Below are positions 1 to 8,581 of a stretch of DNA of 64,000 nt, in pieces. Origin of the DNA: Natrialba asiatica DSM 12278 (lineage in GTDB: Archaea; Halobacteriota; Halobacteria; Halobacteriales; Natrialbaceae); contig NZ_AOIO01000017.1 in assembly GCF_000337555.1 (NCBI RefSeq), positions 1 to 64,000 on the forward strand, given 5' to 3'. Within the stretch, counting starts at the first letter, position 1; each line of letters opens with the position of its first letter. The notes under the pieces were generated by a model. The model was not told the DNA's origin. It worked only from the letters and a program-made list of their open reading frames with translations, and ran no database searches. The position numbers and the translations under genes were made by a program.

Positions 1-225
1 TACGTCGTCGTAACAGACGACGCGGTCGACGCTGTCGCCGTAGTCCGGACACGGAGGGAACTCGCCGTCCATCTTTCCGTTTCCGTTTCCGTTTCCATCT
101 CCCCCGTCCGTTCTGTTCGGTCCGTCTGCGGAGGCTGTCCCTGGCGTTTCGTCCAGACAACCGGCGACGACCCCGAGACTCGCCGCGCCGAGTCCGAGCA
201 CGCGGCGGCGGGTAACTCGTTGCAT
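1..225 (-). CDS. Tat-exported lipoprotein, N-terminal part (runs off the left edge)
   Basis: Only the first 75 codons are inside the window. The N-terminus reads MQRVTRRRVLGLG, with a twin-arginine motif, then a short hydrophobic stretch ending in a VVAGC lipobox, so the mature protein should be a lipid-anchored extracellular protein. After the Cys comes a Gly-Asn low-complexity linker made by a six-base repeat on the DNA (about 73-97), then two cysteines in the last visible 15 residues. The catalytic or binding part lies outside, so no function is assigned. The start is the ATG at 225, which gives a complete Tat leader. Confidence 0.75.
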   Translation of the reverse strand, partial: MQRVTRRRVLGLGAASLGVVAGCLDETPGTASADGPNRTDGGDGNGNGNGKMDGEFPPCPDYGDSVDRVVCYDDV

Positions 226-392
226 AGTGTCGCGAATGCAACCCGTCTTGAAGAGGACACGGATAACTGAAAGAACGATTTAACTGTCGCGGTTTCGCGC
301 CCGGTTCCGGCCAGCGCCAGGATCGAAAATCTCCCGTCGGTTCCGGTGCTGTACTCGAAGCGAAGCGAGGCCAGCGAGTTCGTCGTCGCCGA

Positions 393-3056
393 TTAGTCGA
401 CGATGACGACCGCCGACTCGGTCTCGATCATGTCGCCCTCACCGGAGTAGGTGCGCTCGAGTTCAACGTCGAACAGGTCGCTCTCGAGTTCTTCGCCGGC
501 GACGCGGAGCACGTCGGCGTCGCGGTCGATCTCGTACTCGCCGCTCTCGATGCCGGCGTCGATGTCGCCGACCTTCGAGCCGAACTTCGGGCCGAGCGTC
601 GAGTAGTCGAGGTCGATCGAGGCGACTTCCGTGGTGACCTCGGGCTCCTCCTCGAGCACCGTGAGATCGCGGACGTGCATCACGTTCTGGATGGCGTCCG
701 CGAAGCCGTCGATTGGGCCGTAGACGGCGACGGATTCGAGGTCGGCGTTGAGCGGCAACTGGTGCTCGCTCTTGTAGCGCCGGAGCGCACCGATGACCTC
801 TATCGCGGTTTCGCCGGCCGTGAGGTCGGCCTCGTAGCCTTGCGGGGCGGGCCACTCGCGGGTGTGGATGCTGTCGAGGTCCGTTGCGGACCCGTCCGCA
901 TAGACTGCTTGCCAGATCTCCTCCGTCACGTGCGGCAGGAACGGTGCCCAGAGTTCGAGGAACGTCCGGTGGGCTGTCCGCAGCGCGTACTGCGTCGAGG
1001 GGTTGTCCTCGCGGCCCTTCGCGATCTCGAGGTAGTCATCGCAGAAGGTGTTCCAGAAGAACGTGCGCAGGCGGTCGCGCGCCTTGGCGAACTCGTAGTC
1101 CTCGAACTGCGCGGTGAGTTCGTCGACCGCGTCGTCGAGTTCGGCGAGCAGCCAGCGGTCGATCGGCTCGAGTTCAGCTGGCTCCTCCAGGTCGGTGGGC
1201 GCGAGCGTGTCGACGAGTTTCGAGGCGTTCCAGAGCTTGCGAAGGAGTTTTTCGCCCGCGACGATGTCCTGTGTTTGGTAGGGAAAGTCGTCCCCGACGG
1301 CGGCGCTCGCCGCCCAGAAGCGCACGGCATCCACCGGGTACTCCGCGAGGACCTCGTCGGGCGCGACGATGTTCCCTTTGGATTTGGACATCTTTTCGCG
1401 GTTTTCGTCCAAGATGTGGCCGTTGATCATCGTCGCGTCGAAGGGCACCTCGCCGGTGTGCTCGTAGCACTTAACGACCGTGTGGAACAGCCAGAACGAG
1501 ATGATGTCGTGACCTTGCGGGCGTAGATCGAACGGGTAGAGTTCCGGCTTGTCCATCGTGAGCGCCTCCGCGTCGGCGTCCCAGTCCCAGCCGGCATTGA
1601 TGAGCGGCGTCAGCGAGGAGGTCGCCCACGTGTCGAAGACGTCGTCCTCGGGGACGAACTCGTCGTGGCCGCATTCGGGACAGGCGTCGACCGGCGGCTC
1701 GTCGGAAAGCGGGTCGACCGGGAGATCTTCCTTCGCGGCCATGATCTCGTGGTCGCACTCGGCGCAGTACCAGACCGGGAACGGAATCCCCGAGTCGCGC
1801 TGGCGCGAGATGAGCCAGTCCCACTCCAAGCCCTCGATCCAGTGCTTGTAGCGGGTGAACATCTTCTCGGGGTACCAGTCCATCTCCCGGCCGGCCTCCA
1901 GGTACTCCTCCTTGTGATCCAGAATCTCGACGTACCACTGCTTGGAGACGCGGAACTCGACGGGCGTGTCACAGCGCTCGTGGACGCCGACGGCGTGGGT
2001 GATCTCCCAGCGGTCGCGCAGGTACCCGTCGTCGTCTAAATCCTCGACGATGGCCTCGCGCGCTTCTTCCGTCGAGAGGCCCTCGTAGTCGCCCGCCAGG
2101 TCGGTCATCGTCGCCGACTCGTCGATGGCGACGCGAAGCGGCAGGTCGTGGGCCTGGTACCACTCGATGTCGTTCTGGTCGCCGAAGGTACAGCACATGA
2201 CGACGCCGCTTCCCTTCTCCATGTCGACGCGGTCGTCCTCGATGATCGGCACCTCGTGGCCGAAGATCGGCACGCGAGCCGTCTCGCCGACGAGTTCCTG
2301 ATTGTCCTCGTCGTCCGGGTGGACGAAGACGGCGACGCAGGCCGGAATGAGTTCGGGTCGCGTCGTGGAGATGATGAACTCGTCGCGGTCCGCACCGTCA
2401 CCGACGACGTCGAACGCGATGTCGTTGAAGTGCGAGTGGCGCTCGTCGTCTTCCATCTCGACCTGGGAAATCGCCGTCTCACACTCCGGGCACCAGATCG
2501 CGGGGGCTTTCTTGCGGTACTCCCGCTCCTTCTCGTAGAGGTCGAGGAAGGACAACTGGGAGATGCGCTGGACGCGCGGTTCGATCGTCTTGTACGTGTT
2601 CGACCAGTCGATCGAGCAACCGAGTCCCTGCATCTTCTCGGTGAACTCGGCCTCGTACTCCGTACAGACCTCGCGGCAGAGTTCTTGGAACTCGCGGCGC
2701 TCGTAGTCTTGGTGGCGGATGTCGAGTTCTTTCTCGGTCAGGCGCTCGCTCGCGATCCCGTTGTCGTCGTAGCCGAAGGGAAACAGCACGTCGCCGTCCG
2801 CCATCCGCTGGAATCGGGCGGCGAAGTCCTGCAGCGTCGAGCCGTAGAGGTGGCCCATGTGTAGACTGCCGGAGACCGTCGGCGGCGGCGTGTCGATCGC
2901 GTAGACGGTGTTCGGATCGCGTTTCGGGTCGCTCTCGTAGGCGTAGATCTTCTCGTCGACCCAGCGGTCTTGCCAGCGTGATTCGACCGTTTCGGGGTCG
3001 TAGCCGCCCTCGAGCGACGGCTCGTCGTCTTCGTCCGTCCGTGCGTCCATACTCAT
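393..3056 (-). CDS. valS: Valyl-tRNA synthetase
   Basis: Class I aminoacyl-tRNA synthetase that charges tRNA-Val in the cytoplasm. Counting from the chosen start it is 887 residues, normal for archaeal ValRS. The HIGH-type motif PPPTVSGSLHMGH sits near residues 57-69, the KMSKS loop (REKMSKSKGN) near 555, and the long segment between them is the CP1 editing domain with zinc-type cysteines (CPEC, CAEC, CPEC). The C-terminal anticodon-binding helices follow. The frame stays open upstream to 3164, but that extension is low in conservation-like features, so the ATG at 3056 (MSMDARTDEDDE) is preferred; the ATG at 3050 is also possible. Single-gene unit. Confidence 0.95.
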   Translation of the reverse strand: MSMDARTDEDDEPSLEGGYDPETVESRWQDRWVDEKIYAYESDPKRDPNTVYAIDTPPPTVSGSLHMGHLYGSTLQDFAARFQRMADGDVLFPFGYDDNGIASERLTEKELDIRHQDYERREFQELCREVCTEYEAEFTEKMQGLGCSIDWSNTYKTIEPRVQRISQLSFLDLYEKEREYRKKAPAIWCPECETAISQVEMEDDERHSHFNDIAFDVVGDGADRDEFIISTTRPELIPACVAVFVHPDDEDNQELVGETARVPIFGHEVPIIEDDRVDMEKGSGVVMCCTFGDQNDIEWYQAHDLPLRVAIDESATMTDLAGDYEGLSTEEAREAIVEDLDDDGYLRDRWEITHAVGVHERCDTPVEFRVSKQWYVEILDHKEEYLEAGREMDWYPEKMFTRYKHWIEGLEWDWLISRQRDSGIPFPVWYCAECDHEIMAAKEDLPVDPLSDEPPVDACPECGHDEFVPEDDVFDTWATSSLTPLINAGWDWDADAEALTMDKPELYPFDLRPQGHDIISFWLFHTVVKCYEHTGEVPFDATMINGHILDENREKMSKSKGNIVAPDEVLAEYPVDAVRFWAASAAVGDDFPYQTQDIVAGEKLLRKLWNASKLVDTLAPTDLEEPAELEPIDRWLLAELDDAVDELTAQFEDYEFAKARDRLRTFFWNTFCDDYLEIAKGREDNPSTQYALRTAHRTFLELWAPFLPHVTEEIWQAVYADGSATDLDSIHTREWPAPQGYEADLTAGETAIEVIGALRRYKSEHQLPLNADLESVAVYGPIDGFADAIQNVMHVRDLTVLEEEPEVTTEVASIDLDYSTLGPKFGSKVGDIDAGIESGEYEIDRDADVLRVAGEELESDLFDVELERTYSGEGDMIETESAVVIVD

Positions 3057-3317
3057 GCTCTCACCGCCCGAACCGGGCGTCGGCCGTGCGTCGTCGTGGT
3101 GTCGAAGGTGTGCGTACTCATTGCTGAAACCGGTCGTTGCTCGGTGAATACTGGTCGCCGACAATACATCCGTCGAAACGGGGCAGGGATGCGGGGCTAC
3201 GGGGCCCCTACGAAAATCGCCTCTCGCGGGCCGGCGACCGCGTCGGCCGCGGCCGCGACGATAACGGACATACGTGGCTGTATTCGGGGGAACGGTGTTA
3301 GGTGTTTCGTCACTCGA

Positions 3318-4055
3318 TCACTCCTCGGGGGGTGTCGCCTCGGTGTCGCCGGCCACGTGCTCGTCTCCGTTTCGTCCGTCCGCGCTCCCCTCCCCGGCCG
3401 CCCGATCCGCGCTCTCGTCGGCCGTCTCGAGGTCGACGACCGCCCGCGAGTCGGTCACGTACCGCAGATCGCCCTCCAGGTAGCCGGCTAACCGCTCGAG
3501 CAGTCCGCCGGACCCGTCCCGACCGTCCGCGTCGGCGACCACGATCCGGTCGTGGCTCGTCGGATCGTGGTCGCCCTGCATGACGACGGTGAATAGCTCC
3601 CGTGGGGTGACCGGCTCGCCGGCCTCGAGCCGCGAGACGACGCCTGCCAGCGAACTCTCGACTGTCGTTTCGATGTCGAAGCTGACGTCGACCGAGACCC
3701 GTTCGCCGCTCTCGGCGGCGAGGTACTCCTCGCTGCTTCTGACCGCCGGCTCGAGGACGGTCTCGAAGGTGGCTCCTGACTCCTCGAGGCCGAGGTAGGC
3801 GAACGCGAGCATCGCCCGGAGGCCGTCTCGGAGCGCCCCGTCGGTCGCCACCCCCTCGAACACCTGCCGCCGATCCTTCTCGGCCAGTGTGTGCAAGAAT
3901 AGGTCGAAGTCGAGCACCGCGGCGCGAATCCGGCGTCGGATCCGGGCCTCGGCGTTTCGCTTCGACTGGTCGTGGCTCATCTCCCGTTCGCCAAGCAGGT
4001 AGGCGCGGTCCGCGGGGCTCAAGACGCCGCGGTCGCGGTCGATGTCGGTGTTCAT
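3318..4055 (-). CDS. Conserved haloarchaeal protein of unknown function
   Basis: A 245-residue soluble acidic protein. The N-terminal part, SPADRAYLLGE followed by a Gln/Arg-rich segment and a hydrophobic-acidic DFDLF motif, resembles a conserved unknown of haloarchaea, but I recognise no enzymatic motif. The last 40 residues are Asp/Glu/Gly-rich and look disordered. The start at 4055 (MNTDIDRDRG) is preferred over an upstream in-frame codon at 4079 because the latter overlaps the AT-rich promoter gap. It is transcribed divergently from the RND exporter, with about 90 bases between the starts, so the two may share regulation. No function proposed. Confidence 0.75.
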   Translation of the reverse strand: MNTDIDRDRGVLSPADRAYLLGEREMSHDQSKRNAEARIRRRIRAAVLDFDLFLHTLAEKDRRQVFEGVATDGALRDGLRAMLAFAYLGLEESGATFETVLEPAVRSSEEYLAAESGERVSVDVSFDIETTVESSLAGVVSRLEAGEPVTPRELFTVVMQGDHDPTSHDRIVVADADGRDGSGGLLERLAGYLEGDLRYVTDSRAVVDLETADESADRAAGEGSADGRNGDEHVAGDTEATPPEE

Positions 4056-4147
4056 AATTGGAAATGGATTATACAACATCGATTTTCATCCGAATCATTA
4101 TCAGCGGTCCGGTCCGAGCCGCTGACACCGATGAGCGTGATCGACGA

Positions 4148-6799
4148 ATGAGCGGCGATATCGCCGACAGATATGCGGACTGGATCGTCTCGAACGGTCG
4201 ACTCGTCGTCGTGCTCGTGTTCCTCCTGACCGCCGTCGTCGCCGCCGGCGCGGCGATCGGTGACCCCGGAGACGGCGGGATCGGCCAGTTCGAGACCGAC
4301 TCCGAGGAAAACGGGGCACTCAAGGAGATCGAGTCGACCTACGGCACCGACGACGCCGTCGTCGCCCAACTCGTGGTCCGCGACGAGGGCGGCGACGCCC
4401 TCACCCGCGACTCGCTGCTCGAGGGACTGCGACTCCAGCAGGACGTTCGCGAGGACGAGGAGCTGAACGCGACGCTCGAGGAGCAGGGGTTCGTCGGTCT
4501 CGAGAACGTCATTGGGACGGCCGCGGTCTTCGAGGACCGGGCCGCCGAGGCGGACGGCCCGCCCGATACGAGCGAGCCAACGCTCGAGGAGCAACTCACG
4601 GCCCTCGAGTCGCGCTCGGACGAGGAAGTCGAGGCGCTGCTCGCGGACGCGCTCGATCCCGAGCGCGACGCGGGCCGGCAGGGGCAGTCGGCGGGCTCGG
4701 AGGAAGCGGACCCCTACGAGTTCCTTCCGACCGACTACGAACCGGGCGCGACCGACGCGGATGCTCGCATCACGCTCCTCTTCCAGGTCGACGACGGCGG
4801 CCCGGATGAGGAGCCACGGGCGGCTTACGACGCGCAGGTCGAGATCGCCGAGCAGGTCGACGAGCGCTTCGAGGACGCCTTCCTCTTCGGTGAGGGCGTC
4901 ACCGACGACGCGTCGTCGAACGCCGTCGGGGACAGCTTCGTGATCATCACGCCCGTTGCGCTCGTCCTCGTGCTGGGCGTCCTCGCGTTCACCTACCGGG
5001 ACGTCGTCGACATCCTGCTTGCTCTCGTCGGGATCGGCGTCGTCATGGCGTGGCTCGCCGGCGTACAGGGCTGGCTCGAGATTCCCTTCAGCCAGCTGCT
5101 GATCGCCGTCCCGTTCCTGCTGATCGGGCTGAGCATCGACTACGCGCTCCACGTCGTCATGCGGTATCGGGAGGCCAGAGCCGGTGTCATCGAAGGGGGC
5201 GAGACGTCGGAACGGCCGGCAAGTGGGACCGCAGCGGGTGGCGCGGTCGGATCGCGAGCCGGCATGACGGTCGGCCTCGCCGGCGTCTCGCTCGCGCTCG
5301 GGGCCGCCACGGTTTCGACGGGCGTCGGCTTCCTCTCGAACGTCGTCAGCCCGCTTGGAGCGGTCCGGGACTTCGCGGTACTCAGCGCGAGCGGCATTCT
5401 CGCGACGTTCGTCGCCTTTGCCGTCCTCGTTCCGGCGTTGAAGGTCGAGGTCGACGAACTGCTCGAGTCCCGGTTCGGCCGAAATCGAGCGAAGCGGCCG
5501 TTCGGATCGAAGACGGGCCTCTCCAATCGGGTCCTCTCGCGGGTAGCCGCGGTTCCGCGTCGGGCGTCGCTCGCGGTCGTCCTCGTCGCCCTCCTGCTGG
5601 CCGGCGCCGGCGCCTACGGCGCGACGGGGATCGACACCGAATTCAACCAGGCGGATTTCCTCCCCGAGGACGCGCCCGACTGGGCCAAGTCCCTGCCGGA
5701 GCCGCTGGCGCCCGATACGTACACGATCAGCGACGACGCCGCGTACCTCGGCGAGAACTTCGCCGAGCGCGGCGAGGGGAGTCAGAGTCAGATTCTGATA
5801 CGCGGAGACGTCACCGATCCCGACGCGCTCGCCGCGATGGCCGAAGCCGGTAGCGGCGTCTCCGAGGACGACGCGATCGTTCTCCGGCCGGACGGCGAGG
5901 CCGCCATCGAGGGACCGTCGACGGTGATCCGCGAGGTTTCCGACGACAACGAGACCGTCGCGGCCGCCCTCGAGGAGCGCGATACGGACGGCGACGACCT
6001 TCCCGACGAGGACGTCGCTGGCTTCTACGACGTCCTGTTCGACGTCGCGCCAGACCGCGCGGGCGAGGTGCTCTATCGGGCCGACGGCGTCGAAAACGCG
6101 ACCGGGACCGCAGACGGCGGGGCCGACTCGTACTCGTCGGCCCGCCTGCTCGTGAGCGTCCAGGGCGACGCTCCCGCGCAGTCGATCGCCGACGACAGCC
6201 GCGATATCGCCGCGATGGTCGACGACGCGCCGTCAGTGTCGGCCGTCGCAACTGGCGGGCCGGTGATCACGGCGGTCGTTCAGGATGCGCTGCTCGAGAC
6301 GCTCGTCGAGGCCTTCGTCATCACGCTGGCGGTCATTCTGGTCTTCCTGACGGCGTTCTACTGGATCCGCCACCGGTCGCTCTCGCTGGGCGCAGTGACG
6401 CTGGCACCCGTCGTCGCCGCGCTCGCGTGGCTGCTCGGGACGATGGCGCTGCTCGACCTCCCGTTCAACAGCGAGACGGCGGTCATCACGACCCTCGCGA
6501 TTGGGCTCGGCGTCGACTACAGCATCCACGTCGGTGAGCGGTTCGTCGCGGAGCGAAATGAACGGAAGTCGCTCGAGGACGCCCTGACAGCGACGATCAC
6601 CGGCACCGGCGGGGCGCTGCTGGGGAGCGCGGCGACGACGGCGGCGGGCTTTGGCGTCCTCGCGCTGGCGCTTGCCCCCTCGCTGCAACGGTTCGGACTG
6701 GTGACGGGGCTGAGCATCGTCTTCGCGTTCGTCGCCTGTCTCACCGTGCTTCCGTGTCTGCTCGCGCTCCGGGAACGACTGCTCGGTCGAGCGCCGTGA
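4148..6799 (+). CDS. RND-superfamily (MMPL-type) membrane exporter
   Basis: An 883-residue polytopic membrane protein with the internal duplication typical of the RND/MMPL superfamily. Each half has one membrane helix, a large extracytoplasmic acidic domain, then a five-helix bundle. The paired signature in helix 4 is visible twice, as GLSIDYALHV in the first half and GLGVDYSIHV in the second. The Asp in these motifs is the usual proton- or ion-coupling residue. Substrate is not predictable; lipids or hydrophobic compounds are typical. The ATG at 4148 (MSGDIADRYADW) directly precedes the first helix; the frame extends upstream to 4058 but that part is not protein-like. Confidence 0.88.
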   Translation: MSGDIADRYADWIVSNGRLVVVLVFLLTAVVAAGAAIGDPGDGGIGQFETDSEENGALKEIESTYGTDDAVVAQLVVRDEGGDALTRDSLLEGLRLQQDVREDEELNATLEEQGFVGLENVIGTAAVFEDRAAEADGPPDTSEPTLEEQLTALESRSDEEVEALLADALDPERDAGRQGQSAGSEEADPYEFLPTDYEPGATDADARITLLFQVDDGGPDEEPRAAYDAQVEIAEQVDERFEDAFLFGEGVTDDASSNAVGDSFVIITPVALVLVLGVLAFTYRDVVDILLALVGIGVVMAWLAGVQGWLEIPFSQLLIAVPFLLIGLSIDYALHVVMRYREARAGVIEGGETSERPASGTAAGGAVGSRAGMTVGLAGVSLALGAATVSTGVGFLSNVVSPLGAVRDFAVLSASGILATFVAFAVLVPALKVEVDELLESRFGRNRAKRPFGSKTGLSNRVLSRVAAVPRRASLAVVLVALLLAGAGAYGATGIDTEFNQADFLPEDAPDWAKSLPEPLAPDTYTISDDAAYLGENFAERGEGSQSQILIRGDVTDPDALAAMAEAGSGVSEDDAIVLRPDGEAAIEGPSTVIREVSDDNETVAAALEERDTDGDDLPDEDVAGFYDVLFDVAPDRAGEVLYRADGVENATGTADGGADSYSSARLLVSVQGDAPAQSIADDSRDIAAMVDDAPSVSAVATGGPVITAVVQDALLETLVEAFVITLAVILVFLTAFYWIRHRSLSLGAVTLAPVVAALAWLLGTMALLDLPFNSETAVITTLAIGLGVDYSIHVGERFVAERNERKSLEDALTATITGTGGALLGSAATTAAGFGVLALALAPSLQRFGLVTGLSIVFAFVACLTVLPCLLALRERLLGRAP

Positions 6800-6824
6800 C
6801 TGCGAGCGGAAATCGACCCGACCG

Positions 6825-7733
6825 CTACCGGGAGCCGTCGTCGGAGTGGGCCCGCACCCACAGTTCGCCGATCCGGGAGAGGCGCGTCCGATAGGACTTG
6901 CCGTGTTCCTCGCGCTCGATGTACCCCTTGCCGCCCGGCCCGAGTCGGTCGACGTTGTAGATGACCTTCGAGCGGAAGCTATCGGTGTACTCCTCGTTTA
7001 ACTCGCGGGCCAGCGACTCCGCGAGTTCGGAGACGGAGTCGAACTCGCCGTCTTCGCCGAGTTTGTAGAGGATCAGTTCCTCGAACGGTTTGACGTTCGA
7101 AAAGGAGGTGACGGGAAGTTCGACGATGTGGCTGCCATCGATCTCCTTCGCGCCGATCGTCGTGCCGCGCTCGTCGAACTCCGAGAGGAGCGCACGGGCG
7201 CTTTCGAGACGGGTTGTAAGCCGGTCTGCACCGAGGTCGGTGGCGTCGCCCTCGGCATCGATCGTTTCGAGGAGGTCGATCTGCTCGCGCAGTTCCTCGG
7301 CGAGTTCGGTTTCGAGGTACTTCTCGGGGGCGGTGTAGTAGGTGTGGATCTGCTCGCGGTCGTCCTCCCGTTCGACCATCAGCGAGTTCGCGGCGGTCGC
7401 GAAGGCGAAGCTCACGGTCCGGGGCATCGCGGCGACGTTGACCCAGACCTCGTTGCCGCGGTCGAGTTCGGCGGTGATGCGGTTGTAGGCCTGTTCGAAG
7501 GCTTCGTCGTAGTCGTAGACGTCTTCGAGCACGAATCGCTCGGTTTCGGCCCCCAGAAGGCTCCGAAAGTCGGTTTCGAGTTTCTCCGAGAGGTGCCGGG
7601 AGTACTCGACGTTGGCCTCGCTGCCGACGGCTCCCTCGAGAAGGATGACGCTGTCGACGTCGATCTGATCGCGGACGAGCGGGGCGATCAGCCGGTCGTA
7701 GTCGAAGCCGACCGGGACGATGTGGGTTTGCAT
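6825..7733 (-). CDS. CARF-like / winged-helix regulator of the HFX_2341 (DUF6293) type
   Basis: A 302-residue protein. The N-terminus, MQTHIVPVGFDYDRL followed by a hydrophobic strand and VWVNVAAMPRTVSFAF near residues 105-120, fits the Rossmann-like ligand-binding domain of the HFX_2341/DUF6293 family, which is related to CARF domains. The C-terminal 100 residues include a likely winged helix-turn-helix (VSELAESLARELN) and a basic end with GGKGYIEREEHGKSYRT. It probably senses a nucleotide-type ligand and binds DNA, though its target is unknown. No cas genes are present nearby. The ATG at 7733 matches the expected family start; the in-frame codon at 7787 would add an unconserved tail. Confidence 0.8.
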   Translation of the reverse strand: MQTHIVPVGFDYDRLIAPLVRDQIDVDSVILLEGAVGSEANVEYSRHLSEKLETDFRSLLGAETERFVLEDVYDYDEAFEQAYNRITAELDRGNEVWVNVAAMPRTVSFAFATAANSLMVEREDDREQIHTYYTAPEKYLETELAEELREQIDLLETIDAEGDATDLGADRLTTRLESARALLSEFDERGTTIGAKEIDGSHIVELPVTSFSNVKPFEELILYKLGEDGEFDSVSELAESLARELNEEYTDSFRSKVIYNVDRLGPGGKGYIEREEHGKSYRTRLSRIGELWVRAHSDDGSR

Positions 7734-7835
7734 GGCCTCGACTTGGGCGGGTTCGCCCCTAACAGTATTGGTGTCCGGCGGAGCCACACTGGTGCGACGG
7801 AATCACGCTAGTGCGACAGGGCTATCCACATCGGA

Positions 7836-8537
7836 CTAGTCGTCGGTGTGTTCTTCGGTGCCTTCGCCCCGGCTGAACTCGACGGTCCGAACGAGTTCGG
7901 AAATCGTCTCGCGGTCGCGTTCGGGAGCGGTCTCGACGGTCCCGCTTGCGACGGTGATCGATTCGAGCGGGAGGATGCCGCCGGCGACGCCGTAGCTCGT
8001 TTCGGTCGGCCAGACGGCGACGTTGGCTTCGGCGTCGAGGTGTGTGAGTCTGGTTCCGTCCGTCGCGTTGTCCGCGCTCTCGGACTCGATTTCGGTTTCG
8101 CCCCCGTCACCGCGTTCCCGGTCGCCCTGATCGCTCGCCGAGGCGGGGATCGGATAGGCCACGTCGAGGACGTACCAGCGGCCCGCCTTCCCGTTCGGGC
8201 CCTCGAACTCGAGCGTATCCCGGGTGCCGTCGACCGTGAGTCCCTCGTCCGTGAGGGTCTCGACGAACTGCGCTTTCGCCTTCGGCGCGGCTTTCGAGAG
8301 CGCGGCGTCGGGTGCGATGCCGACGGTCGACAGCGACGGGGAGATCGACAGATCGACGGCGAACAGCGATCGGAGCGGGATGTCGCTCGGACCGAGCGAG
8401 GCGGCGGGCGTCGTTTCAGCCGGCTCGTACAGCGTCGTCTCGGCGGTGATCGACGCCACCAGGACGGTGGTCTGTCCGGTTCGGGTGCCGAGCGGTCGCC
8501 AGCTTTCGGCAAGGGCTGCAGGGAGATCGGTTGGCAT
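7836..8537 (-). CDS. Hypothetical acidic protein
   Basis: A 233-residue soluble protein starting MPTDLPAALAESWRPLG. It has two alpha/beta-looking halves separated by a Glu/Ser/Asp-rich linker of about 25 residues. Strands such as TTVLVASITAETTLYE and LRSLFAVDLSISP suggest a beta-rich fold. I do not recognise a family. A longer open frame to 8711 is rejected because it overlaps the symporter gene and is Arg-rich. It lies downstream of the symporter on the same strand with a 44-base gap, so it may be the last gene of the DUF3311-symporter transcript. Confidence 0.7.
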   Translation of the reverse strand: MPTDLPAALAESWRPLGTRTGQTTVLVASITAETTLYEPAETTPAASLGPSDIPLRSLFAVDLSISPSLSTVGIAPDAALSKAAPKAKAQFVETLTDEGLTVDGTRDTLEFEGPNGKAGRWYVLDVAYPIPASASDQGDRERGDGGETEIESESADNATDGTRLTHLDAEANVAVWPTETSYGVAGGILPLESITVASGTVETAPERDRETISELVRTVEFSRGEGTEEHTDD

Positions 8538-8581
8538 CGCCCGTGGATACGGGGGTGGGTCCTTTCGGTGTGTCGCTCTCG

